This document shows, one piece after another, positions 20,363-30,230 of a DNA stretch of 64,000 bases. How positions within the stretch are numbered: position 1 is the stretch's first letter; every line of letters begins with the position of its first letter. Below the pieces are notes generated by a model, which saw only the letters and a program-made list of their open reading frames with translations, did not search any database and was not told the DNA's origin. The position numbers and the translations under genes are program-made. The DNA comes from Populus alba (lineage: Eukaryota; Streptophyta; Magnoliopsida; Malpighiales; Salicaceae): the NCBI RefSeq assembly GCF_005239225.2, contig NC_133301.1:439001-503000 (forward strand). Reading direction: 5' to 3'.

Positions 20363-21664
20363 GAAAAAGAAAAAAGGGGGGGCAAATCAAAGAAGAGCAG
20401 CAAAGGAAAATATGAGTGACGTCAAAAGTCAAACTATTGATCATGATCTTCAGTCTTTGAAACCCTGAAACACTCTTTGAGCCTTATAAATCCTTTTCTT
20501 TCATAGCCAAAAACCAAAGCCTACGTTACGTACCTGGAGAAGTCCTTTCTAATCAAGCAAGCAAGCAATCTAGAACAATAAACAATGCTCTCAAAATGCA
20601 AAGAATACTTTTTCATAAGATTCATGACATCAAGAATAAACTACTCATTATTATTCATGCTGATAAAAATAAATGTTCAAAAAGAGACAAGTTTTTCTCT
20701 TACCAAACCTCGAGCTTTTTCTCGAGTCCTTCACTTCGAAACAAAAGGGTCATCTCATGATATATTTTCACCGAAGACCTCGATACCAAACACAAGAGCA
20801 AATAATCTCTTTTCCCAGAAAGAAAGTAACCAAGGAGTTGCAAGATTTCAAAAGCAAATCGTTATTTGACTCACATCGAAATAATTTTTGTTTTCAAAAT
20901 GCAAGATCAAGATTTCAAGATTCATTCTAGACCCATATTCCTCCACCAAACTGAAAAGAAGAGAAATGAGAGAATGACCTTTTAAAACATTTATTTATCT
21001 GAGTCGCTGACAGAAGCACACTTAGGGGCAATAACCAATACAAGGGGGCAACATTGTGTTTAAAAGGAAAGATTCTAGAAAAGGAGATGGTAATTTCCTT
21101 CAACCAGACAAGGGGGCATTTTGGTTTACAAAAGACAGCTCAATCCTTTCAGCAAGTGATACCAAATTTTTTTTTTTTAGCAGTGAGACGAGGGGTAATG
21201 AATAATCCTCTCAAATTATCTGACGAATCAGAAAATCTCTAGCAAGCAAGTGGGTCACGATGGGCACCATAAATGCTGAGTTGTGCAAACAAATTTGGAA
21301 ATAGACTTACATGGGCCAACTCGAGTGGGCTAGAAAGCTAAACTACAAAGATGACTCAAATCAGTTAGCAAGATCTCACCAATCAATCAACAAGAAGACT
21401 ATGAAGAAATGGGGGCCTATATTTCAAATCAGGTAAAGATGCATGCATATCATTTAACTTTGAGACATTGGACAATGAGTTTTGCAAATTTCATATGAGA
21501 AAATTCCAACGAAATCCATCAAGTGGAAGGCCAACTTGAAATGGCCAAAGATCAAAATTGCTGTTGAAATTTTTTATTTTTTGAGAATTTTTCAACCTGG
21601 GCAGGCCGCCCATGAGAATTAGGCCACCAGAAAAATCTCTGTATTTTTTCACCACTTTTCAGCC
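20363..21664 (+). other. Non-coding tail with PPT-like G-runs
   Basis: No supported gene; short open frames at 20585-20930 and 21054-21242 have no family features. Runs of GGGGCA or GGGGGCA recur at about 20,376, 21,025, 21,044 and 21,112, with GGGGGCC at 21,411, like the real polypurine tract. Confidence 0.55.
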
Positions 21665-22240
21665 TCAACCATCATAGGTAGTGCATTTCCTATCCTACCT
21701 CAATTCGAGCGTGCCTTCGAGCCCTCGTCTGAGTTCTTTTCGAGCACGTCTTCGAGCCCTCGACCATCAAAGGTAGTGCATTTTCTATCCTACCTCCATT
21801 CGAGCGCGCCTTCGAGCCCTCGTCTTATTTCTTTTCGAGCGCGCCTTCGAGCCCTCGACCATCATAGGTAGTGCATTTCCTATCCTACCTCCATTCGAGC
21901 GCGCCTTCGAGCCCACGACCATCATAGGTAGTGCATTTCCTATCCTACCTCCATTCGAGCGCGCCTTCGAGCCCTCGTCTGAGTTCTTTTCGAGCGTGCC
22001 TTCAAGTCCTCGACCATCAAAGGTAGTGCATTTTTTTATCCTACCTCCATTCGAGCGCGCCTTCGAGCCCTCGTCTTACATTTAAGCGCGCCTTCGAGCC
22101 CTCGTCTTATTTATTTTCGAGCACGCCTTTGAGCCCTCGACCATCAAAGGTAGTGCATTTTCTATCCTACCTCCATTTGAGCGCGCCTTCGAGCCCTTGT
22201 CTTATCTCCATTCGAGCGCGCCTTCGAGCCCTCGTCTTAT
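21665..22240 (+). repeat. Minisatellite with TTCGAGCGCGCC core
   Basis: About 575 bp of imperfect repeats built from two parts: a segment CCATCAAAGGTAGTGCA followed by CTATCCTACC, and the core CGAGCGCGCCTTCGAGCCC. Units of about 60-70 bp alternate with shorter core-only units. It is GC-rich compared with its surroundings. A poly(A) run follows at about 22,248-22,270. Confidence 0.88.
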
Positions 22241-22284
22241 ATATATAAAAAAAAAAAAAAAAAAAAAAAACTTGTATTTTTTCC

Positions 22285-22848
22285 ATCGGGCAGGTAACCC
22301 ATTACAATGTGACCATCTGGGCTGGTAACCCATTACAATTTACCAACTGGGCAGGTAACCCATTACAATGTGACCAACTGGGCAGGTAACCCATTACAAT
22401 ATACCAACTGGGCAGGTAACCCATTACAATGTGACCACCTGGGCTGGTAACCCATTACAATTTACCAACTGGGCAGGTGACCCATTACAATGTGACCACC
22501 TGGGCTGGTAACCCATTACAATTTACCAACTGGGCAGGTGACCCATTACAATGTGACCATCTGGGCTGGTAACCCATTACAATTTACCAACTGGTCAGGT
22601 AACCCATTACAATGTGACCACCTGGGCTGGTAACCCATTACAATTTACCAACTGGGCAGGTAACCCATTACAATGTGACCATTTGGGTCGGTAACCCATT
22701 ACAATATATCATCCTATATTGGGCAGGTAACCCATTACAATGTGACCATTTGGGTCGGTAACCCATTACAATATACCATCCTATACTGGGCAGGTAACCC
22801 ATTACAATGTGACCATCTGGGCCGGTAACTCATTACAATATACCATCA
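22285..22848 (+). repeat. About 18 tandem copies of a 30-bp unit (60-bp dimer)
   Basis: The conserved core GGTAACCCATTACAAT occurs about 18 times. Two variants alternate, one followed by GTGACCA and one by TTACCAA or ATACCA, giving a higher-order 60-bp period. Late units have an extra ATCCTATA. It ends in an A-rich stretch. Repeats in this tail region are known sources of plant satellites. Confidence 0.92.
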
Positions 22849-23019
22849 CAAAAAAAAAAAAAAAAAACAACAAAAACAAAAAAACAAAAACAAAAATAAA
22901 AGAAAAAAAATCAATAAAAAGGGGAGAAGGGTTTTCACAATTATTCTTCTTTACAAAAACTTACTATACCAAGGCAAAAGAAAATAAATTTTCTAATGCA
23001 TTTGCACCGTAAGCATTGT
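22849..23019 (+). other. A-rich segment before the polypurine tract
   Basis: Simple A-rich sequence and a short unique stretch; no gene seen. Confidence 0.6.
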
Positions 23020-23030
23020 AAAAGAGGGGC
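23020..23030 (+). other. Polypurine tract
   Basis: AAAAGAGGGGC followed by AAC and then the 3' LTR at 23034. The position and composition fit the primer for plus-strand synthesis. Confidence 0.8.
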
Positions 23031-23033
23031 AAC

Positions 23034-24732
23034 TGTTGTAACCAAATTTTGACCCAATTATTGTTAAATTTATTTTAAGGAGGGTAAATCTTGAAAATTA
23101 AAAGACCAGGGGTTCGAATGCAAGGATTTAGAAACTTCAAGGACTAGATTGGAAATAACCATTCTCAGCCCAAAACAGCACCGTTTCAATCAGGTGTTGT
23201 CCGTCATCTTCGTCTCCAAAACACCGAACTTCCGCCTGCAAAGAAGGAAACAAAAGCGTGAAACACCAGTATCCTAACCCATTCAAAATACAAAAAGCAA
23301 GAATTATCTTCATGATAATTACAACCCGACGAGATAAAGATTGCACTTTGAATTCGGAGTCCTAGCAGGAACCGTCTCCCTCAGTCATGCTTATCAAAAG
23401 GAGAGACGTGAGGCTGAGGGGTAGGAAAATTGATCCCTATAAATACCCAACAATTGACAGAGCCAAACCCCCCGGGAATTTACCCAGAAAAACAGAGATA
23501 AGAACAGGAAACCGAACCCAAAAATAGAGCAATTAATCAAAAAAAAACAGAGCAAACAAAACACAAAGAAAGAAACAGAGGAAGAACAGTATCACCAACC
23601 AGATTTCATCTCTTCTAGAAATCAGTTTTCATCCGAACTGTTTTCACCCCTACAGAAACCCAATTGATCACCGAACCGTAGATCGTTGATAGAGCAGTCG
23701 AGCCACACCGTCGCTTCAACCTGCTTCAGCATCGCCAGAAACCGAAAGCAGTCAACTCAAAGCAGCCCGACCAGCGTTGCAATCTTCTTCAATCTCCAGA
23801 AACAGGTTCGTTTCCTTTTTCATTTTTTCTCTGCTCTTCGTGTTCAAATAATTGTTTGAACAGTGCAAAGGTAATTTAATTACCTTCGCACTGTTGATGC
23901 ACGCGTGATCTGTTTTCACGCGTGCATCTTGTGCCGGACGGGCTGGGTTCAGCCCAGCCCTTGTGGGGCTGAGCTGAGCCCAGCCCAAAAAAATATATAT
24001 ACTTGCTGGGCTGGATTTAGCCCAGCCCAGCCCAAAAAAAAAAAAAGGTAAAAAAATATAAAATAATAAAAATATATAATAAAAATTGTGTAAAAAATAT
24101 ATATACATAAATGAAATTTTTTATTATTCATTGACAAAAAAAACACATAAAAATAAAATAGGATAAATTTATTTAGTATATTCACCGACGCCAGAGTCGG
24201 GAATAAAAAAAAATACTAGGATAAATTTATTTTATTTTATTTTGTTTCACATAAAAAAATAATTTGATAAAGAAATAAATTGATTTCTACTTGTTTATTC
24301 ACTGACGCCAGAATCAGGAATATAATAAAATGATGATATGAATTCACTTATTTTGACACCTATGTAATATTTACCAACGCCAGAGTTGGAAATATCCGTA
24401 TTTGAATATTCACTGGCGCCAGAGTCAGGAATATTGTACACAAGAAATCATAGTACAAACCAATAAAGATGTTAGCAATTAATAACAAAGACCAGCAATG
24501 CAGTCTACTTTAGGTAGGACGTTTAAGGGGTGATAATATCTTCCCTTTTACGTAACCAGTCTCGGATCATAGAATCTTTGTTGACCAGTTAGGGTTCCTA
24601 GTGACCATAATACTAGGTGGCGACTCCTTAAACAAAGACCTTTTCCCCTAAAAGAACACGATGCCTGAAATTTGTTCTTTTTCTATAATTCGAGAATTAA
24701 TTTTTAAGGCCGCCACGATGTCGGGTGTGACA
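23034..24732 (+). repeat. 3' LTR of the Ogre-like element (1699 bp)
   Basis: Starts TGTTGTAACC, ends GTGTGACA, and is followed by the duplicated target ATCAT. TATA box at 23438-23445; the hairpin cluster and array are present at about 23,859-24,433. Most differences from the 5' LTR are single transitions and A-run lengths. Confidence 0.95.
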
Positions 24733-24911
24733 ATCATCAACTCGACCAACATAAAAAGAATTAACAAACTGAGTTTTTAGTAAAATTAAAGAAAAACTTG
24801 GAGGTTTTGTGGGGAAAAAAAAATAGATTTGTGACAATTCAAAAACAAAGTGCAAGAATACCTCATCTTTATTCTGATGAGAAAATTGTACTCTTCTAGT
24901 GGGGGGCAGTT
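24733..24911 (+). pseudogene. Right arm of the decayed Ty3/gypsy element
   Basis: Right after the large element, broken reading resumes with TEFLVK and similar residues, as at the chromodomain end of chromovirus pol. It ends in a purine run (GTGGGGGGCAG, about 24,899-24,909) that looks like a polypurine tract. Confidence 0.5.
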
Positions 24912-25649
24912 TGTTAGAGGTACGGGTGCGAGGGTGCGCCAACAGATGCACATTATCTAGAATTTGGCAATGAAAGATATTGTCGAACCACACGAACAAT
25001 AACAAATCTGGCAGGCAACATACAATTGTTCATACGAACCATGGGTTATTGGCTTGGCATGAACATGGGTCTTTGATAATTGACCATCTAGGTTGGCATT
25101 AAACACAATAGAACTGATAATAAGGGCATGTGGGAGAAAGTGAAAGCAGAGTTGTGAGAAGTTTTGGTGGTTTTCAAACATGGCTAATTGGTGGGAGGAC
25201 TATTCTGATTGTGGGTGATGGGCAGTCAAACGTTGGGCATGGTTAGGAATGCTCTACATAGTCACTAGATTTATGGGAACATGGGAGAGACTATCCAACA
25301 GTTATTAGATTGAGGCCACTAAATTCATGGAGAACATGGAGGAGAAATTATCTAGTAGTTGCTGGATTGAGGCTACTAAATTCATAGGAAAAATAGGGGA
25401 AAGATTGTCCCAAAGTATCATGAAAAATAAGGATGACAACTTTGCTTTGTAACTTTCATAATATTGTCTATAAATAGGCTTGAAAGCCTTTGCTATGTAA
25501 CATGCAAGTTTTATGCATAATACACGTAAGTATATTGTGTATTTCCTTTGTTGAGGTAATAATAGAGGTTTAGAATTTTCTTCTATATGATGTGTCCTAT
25601 TTTGTTTTATTGTTTGTGTTCATTCTGCTTGCTTACGACAAGTTAACAC
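24912..25649 (+). repeat. Probable 3' LTR of the decayed Ty3/gypsy element
   Basis: It starts TGTTAGAGG directly after a purine tract, has a TATA box at 25469-25476, and contains two imperfect copies of a roughly 60-bp segment near 25,265-25,385. The end near 25,649 is a guess, because no second LTR is in the window to compare. Confidence 0.4.
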
Positions 25650-25739
25650 GTAGAAACCTTTTTTGGTGAGTGAAATATATAATTGTAAGCAAACATGAGT
25701 GAAAATGTAAGGAAAAGCTTAGTCTAAAGAGACTAAACT

Positions 25740-26060
25740 GCCATGTAGGGGCTGGAATTTTGAGCGAAAATTGTCCTTGTGACAAAGGGGATGACAACCG
25801 ACCCTTGGAGAGTAGAGGCGATGCAGAACTGGTCTAACTTAAAATCAATGAAGCATGTGAAGGGATTCGTGGGGATGAAAGGTTATTATAGATGGTTCAT
25901 ATGTAATTATGGCAAGAGCCACTTACTGACCTGTTCAAAAGGAAGGGTTTCACTGGAATGCAGAGGCACATAAAGCGTTTAAATTCCTTAAAGGAGCCCT
26001 GACTGCAGTTCTAAATCAATATCTGTTAAACTCCCTCTCCCTTTGTCTTTCATGGTACAG
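25740..26060 (+). pseudogene. Ty3/gypsy RT/RNase H connection fragment
   Basis: The frame near 25,779-25,973 reads TDPWRVEAMQNW, then VKGFVGMKGYYRWF, the well-known connection motif between RT and RNase H (usual form RGFLGLTGYYRRF). A shifted trace of RNase H follows. The left Ty3/gypsy remnant already has this part, so this is a second fragment. Confidence 0.65.
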
Positions 26061-27579
26061 GTACATGCGAACATCTTGTGTGTATTCAAGTAAAGCAACT
26101 CATAGTGCAAACCACTGCAAATGCATGGCAAGTTTCCTTTAACGCCAGCACCTGATAAGAGTAGAAGAGATAGCATGTTGATTAACGGGGCACAAACAAC
26201 TTCCTGGAAATGCAAATTGCAAGGCTCAAAGAGAGATGAAAGAAGATGATAGAGAATCAGTCTGATGAACTAGAAGATCCCACCCGATGAACTTGATCTT
26301 CATGAATGAAGGGTGCACGGTGAAAACAGTGCTTTTAGGGCCAAGAAAGACAGAAGTATGGATTTGCAATGTTTTAAGAAACGAAGAGATCCTTCAATGG
26401 AGAGAATTTGAAATAAAAATGAAAGAGGATTACGATTTGCTGGATATTTCCCTTATAAATTCAGTGGCGCAATCAGGTTTTGAAAGCAACTTGATATCCA
26501 TGAAATAATAACAAGGGAAACAAAAATAATAAGCTACAGGCAAATGGTAACTGATCAACAGAACAAAATTGATTGCAGAGCTTTTCTTGCTTAACAAGAG
26601 CAACCAGCTTTTTAAAAGTCTATGGTTCTTCAGAAGTCAATATGATTATAGAAAACTCAGTCACTGGCTCAAACAAGATTGGGATAAAAACAGTTCTCAA
26701 ATCTGGTCAGTGAAAAACCGAAGCTCTAAGAAAATATATATTTCATCTACGGAACAAGCTACAAACAGCATTCCAGCAAACAGTGCACCACCTTTAGAAG
26801 AGCTTGAGGGAAATATGAAAAACATTTTGCAAATTCAAGGCCTGCCTTTCACAGAACATTGCAAAACAATTTTACTGACAGTGAGAGTCTCTGTATTATG
26901 CACAAAGAGTACTCAAGGATAGAAAAGGGTGAATCAGGATGGCTTGACCTGTGCTGGAATTTTAGCTTGGTGGCGAGTCTTGTATGGGTGTTCAGATATC
27001 TCTTGCAATTTTTACCTGCTGCTGATCCTTTAAAGCTCATTTGCATACTGGATAGCAAAGTTTCGATCGAATGGAATAAAACAGTACTGCTATGAATAGA
27101 GTTCTTTCCAGGAATAGGATAATAAGCAGAAAGACATTATTTCTTGTTTATTATCAGCCAAGTACTTTGTTTCCAAACTTTGCATGAGGCCAATTATGTA
27201 TCACTACAATAAGAAAATCCCTGGTTTCTATCCCAGATTTTTCCCTTTTCCCATCAGAACTCTGAAGTGTATAGATTACATTCTTCGCTTATCACTCCCC
27301 ATGATTTGAATATAACTAAGTTGTGCCAGAAACCCATGTAAGATTTGCCAGATTCTGCGATTCACATGTACAAACACATTTATGCTAAGGTAGGCATGGA
27401 AAACCCACAATCTTGAAGCGAAACACGAGCAGCAGAATAAGGCTTCAGCAGGGATGTTTTCCGGGCCCAGTCACTTGAAAATTGAAACATAGCATCAAAG
27501 ACAGGTAGAAGGATATCAATTTGTTATTAATATTGGAATTCCAATCAATTCTCAGATTTTAAAATACAAAGAGCAACAC
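26061..27579. other. Intergenic, no gene seen
   Basis: Short open frames on both strands lack any family feature. The right end is probably the 3' untranslated region of the ADA1-like gene. Confidence 0.5.
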
Positions 27580-28039
27580 TACAGCTCTTTACACCAGTGG
27601 TTTACCTTTCAACAAGCTACACAAGAGTATCCTGCAAAACTGTCTAAGACTTCCTCTTTGTTGGCTGTAAATTATACAGAAGAGCTTCAGATCTGTAGCG
27701 ATGGCAGCAGACAGCCAACACCGATGCTTATCGTACAACAGTGCAACCAACTGAGGGCATTCTTTTTGAAACTTGCCCTGGCTTGGTTGCTGCAAAATAA
27801 TTTCCTGATTCATACAGGATCTGCAGCAGGAGAGTTCAGACATCTGGATGCTCAACCCACAATTTCCATCTTTCAGGGGCCGAGCTTCAACAGAAGGGGA
27901 GACATCTGGTTCATCCTGGCAACAGGAAACAGAACTGGGTGCATCAACAACTTCCAATTTAAACAATTGTCAATGCCTTGGAACCAGGACAGCCTGACCC
28001 AATTATAGCTTTGGGATAACAAATCTTCACAGGTATGAT

Positions 28040-29287
28040 TCAATCCTCGAACGAATGCATGCATATTTTCTCCAGCAGCAATGGCCAATCTTCACCAAGT
28101 TGCTGTGGATTTAGCTCCATGGCAACTTTGAAATCAAGCATGGATATTGAACTATGCTGTCTCTGTTCCTGCGTACCCTCTACAGGACCACTGCTACTCT
28201 GCATATGCATGTGATTACTCGCCCACATGCGATTGATAACCTTCTGTGCCTGCTGCTTGTGAACAGGGTGCTTTCTTGGATCATGCAGAGACCGTGCTCC
28301 TACTAACTCAACACATGACTTGATCAACCTCTTCAAGTACAAATCTAACATATTATTCAACCTGTTTGCACATTCCATAGTAACCCCTCCAAGGCCTTGT
28401 GCAGCTGCAATCTGTTCCATGCGTTTCCTCAGCATCTCTGAATCAGACAATTCACCACTGTCATAATAGCGAACAAAATCACCACTACTTGCAACTGGCA
28501 TAGTTTTGCGGGCCCCGCCCGCACTAGCTGAACAAAATGGAATCCCTAATGGTGCAAGTAGGGGAGTTCTAGAAAAGTTCAAGCGGTTTGCTTGCTCCAT
28601 CTCTTCTCCATCTTCCACAAAAGCTGTCTGGTCTTTGCTCTGTATCCTTGATCCTTCAATTGGCCGTTGAGCTGACCCCTCCCTTTCATTCTCAGATTGC
28701 TCAGCAACTGTTTGAAGATGCTGCACTGGTCTCTGATAATCACAAGGAGCTGATTCCCCATTCTCCACAACAAACTTACTTCCACTATCTTCTGTACCAA
28801 TTGATTGATGTGAGATACATTCGACTTTCCCATTGGGCCCAAGGGGGCTGGGTCTATCTCTCTGCTTCCGATCACGTATCACTGATCTAATCTTTCTTGG
28901 AGACACTGGTAAAACCCCATTAGACCAAATGGGTGTGTTTTGATTTGGAATAAGGGACCCACTTTGTTCATGCCCATCTTCTCTAACTGGAGAACTGTTT
29001 GGAGCTTGAAGCAGAGATTTTGTGGGACCCGCCTCATAAATTGGTGGTGGCGTCTTCGCCTGACAGGCATTCTTCAATATTGAGCGTATAAGATTATTGT
29101 GCAGCGGCAGATTCTCCCTTCCGAGCAAGCGAAAACATGACTTATCAAACTCACTCTTACTCAGCTTCTGACTCAAAAATCGATTCAGATAGTAAAAATA
29201 CTTCTTTGACCTCTCAACTCCAATCTTCTTCACTATCTGAGTTCTCAATTCAACCAAATCAACTCTGGAGCTCTGATGAGGTAGCAT
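28040..29287 (-). CDS. ADA1/HFI1-like SAGA complex subunit
   Basis: A single-exon CDS of 415 residues. It resembles the plant ADA1 family (SAGA-associated transcriptional adaptor; yeast Hfi1), which builds the core of the SAGA histone acetyltransferase coactivator in the nucleus. N-terminal residues 1-75 have the conserved block with VDLVELRTQI, KYFYYLNRFL and FDKSCFRLLG. The middle is low-complexity and polar. Near residues 290-350 there is a second conserved block (GELSDSEMLRKRMEQIA, then NRLNNMLDLYLKRLI), matching the histone-fold-like region. The C-terminus (SMLDFKVAMELNPQQLGEDW) is also family-typical. ATG at 29287 and stop at 28040 give a full-length protein. The assignment is from remembered family features. 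Confidence 0.85.
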   Translation of the reverse strand: MLPHQSSRVDLVELRTQIVKKIGVERSKKYFYYLNRFLSQKLSKSEFDKSCFRLLGRENLPLHNNLIRSILKNACQAKTPPPIYEAGPTKSLLQAPNSSPVREDGHEQSGSLIPNQNTPIWSNGVLPVSPRKIRSVIRDRKQRDRPSPLGPNGKVECISHQSIGTEDSGSKFVVENGESAPCDYQRPVQHLQTVAEQSENEREGSAQRPIEGSRIQSKDQTAFVEDGEEMEQANRLNFSRTPLLAPLGIPFCSASAGGARKTMPVASSGDFVRYYDSGELSDSEMLRKRMEQIAAAQGLGGVTMECANRLNNMLDLYLKRLIKSCVELVGARSLHDPRKHPVHKQQAQKVINRMWASNHMHMQSSSGPVEGTQEQRQHSSISMLDFKVAMELNPQQLGEDWPLLLEKICMHSFED

Positions 29288-30230
29288 TTCTCATGAAAAA
29301 GATTCATACACCATCCAAAAACAGAACCACAAAACCCCAAAACCCCCAATCACACACTCAATTACCGTTATTTTCACCTCCCCGATAACAAAATTCACAC
29401 ACCCACATATCAAATTAAACGCAAATCAACAGTCAACCTCTGCTTATCTCTAGCACAAACAGTCCCAAACACCACCATTCACCAAAATCACAAAAACCCA
29501 AGATTCTCAACCTGGGAAACAGCTATTTCGGTTTCCAGACAACCCAAAAGTCGCCTGCCAACAACCCATACAATGCAAACCCAAATCTCATCTTTACAAA
29601 ATCCAAAACCCTAAGAGATCAAACTCACTAAAAAATACTCAATCCAAATCACCCAGAACCAAAACCAATTCATTCAAACACACAATAAATCAAAACCCTA
29701 ACTTCAAATCACCAAACTTTATATGCACAACAAAATCCTTTCTCTTCTTTCACCACTGCACCATTCAAAATAACAAAAACCCATTTCAGTTTTCACATTA
29801 TTTCACACAATTCACAAGCTAACAAGTTCAAATTTTGACTAATTTAACTTAATAAACAGAGATCAGTAAAAGAAACTAAACAGAGCCCGTTAAAAAAATT
29901 GACACCAAAACAACAATGAAGTGCAAAAGGCAAACTTTAAGAGTGTAAAGTTAATGGGTTTTAAAGATTAATTGAGTAAATATTTAAAAAAACTAACCTT
30001 TGATTAAACTTCACCAAAATTGGAGAGTGAGAGCTTGATTCTTGGCTTGTTTTCTTGGGTTTTCAATGTAGTTTTTTCTGTGTTGTTGATTTGAAAAGAG
30101 GGCCAAAGAAAGAGAGGTTTTCTTGGCTTTGAGAGTGTTAGCTAGCTTGATCGCTCCTTTTTGCTGCTAATTTAGTGTAATAAATAGTTTCTTTTCCTCT
30201 CTCTCTCTCTCTCTCTCTCTTTGTTTTTGT
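29288..30230 (-). promoter_or_regulatory. Leader and promoter region of the ADA1-like gene
   Basis: Minus-strand leader with a likely 5'UTR intron: donor AAAG|GTTAGT with the exon ending at 29998, and a possible acceptor TTTTTCATGAG just before the ATG (intron about 29,290-29,997). A (CT)n microsatellite lies at 30197-30220, common in plant 5' leaders and promoters. Confidence 0.45.

Larger units (their letters stand above)
4880..24732 (+). mobile_element. Full-length Ogre/Tat-type Ty3/gypsy LTR retrotransposon
   Basis: The element is 19,853 bp and is bounded by the 5-bp target duplication ATCAT (4875-4879 and 24733-24737). Order: LTR 4880-6573, primer binding site 6577-6594, ORF1 7128-9107, gag-pro 12419-15745, intron 15742-15980, pol 15981-19416, a long 3' non-coding tail, polypurine tract 23020-23030, LTR 23034-24732. 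An extra ORF before gag, an intron between protease and RT, two RNase H domains and a repeat-rich 3' tail are known features of the Tat/Ogre lineage. By eye the LTRs differ by about 15 substitutions plus homopolymer changes, so the insertion is fairly young. All three ORFs look open; the visible damage is a LINE inserted between ORF1 and gag. Confidence 0.93.

Noticed and set aside
22285..22848. Regularly spaced 30-bp repeats that look like a CRISPR array at first sight
   Set aside because: There are no unique spacers; the variable parts alternate between two forms, and the context is a plant retrotransposon.
28588..28890. 100-codon plus-strand ORF opposite the ADA1-like gene
   Set aside because: It is the antisense shadow of a well-supported coding exon.
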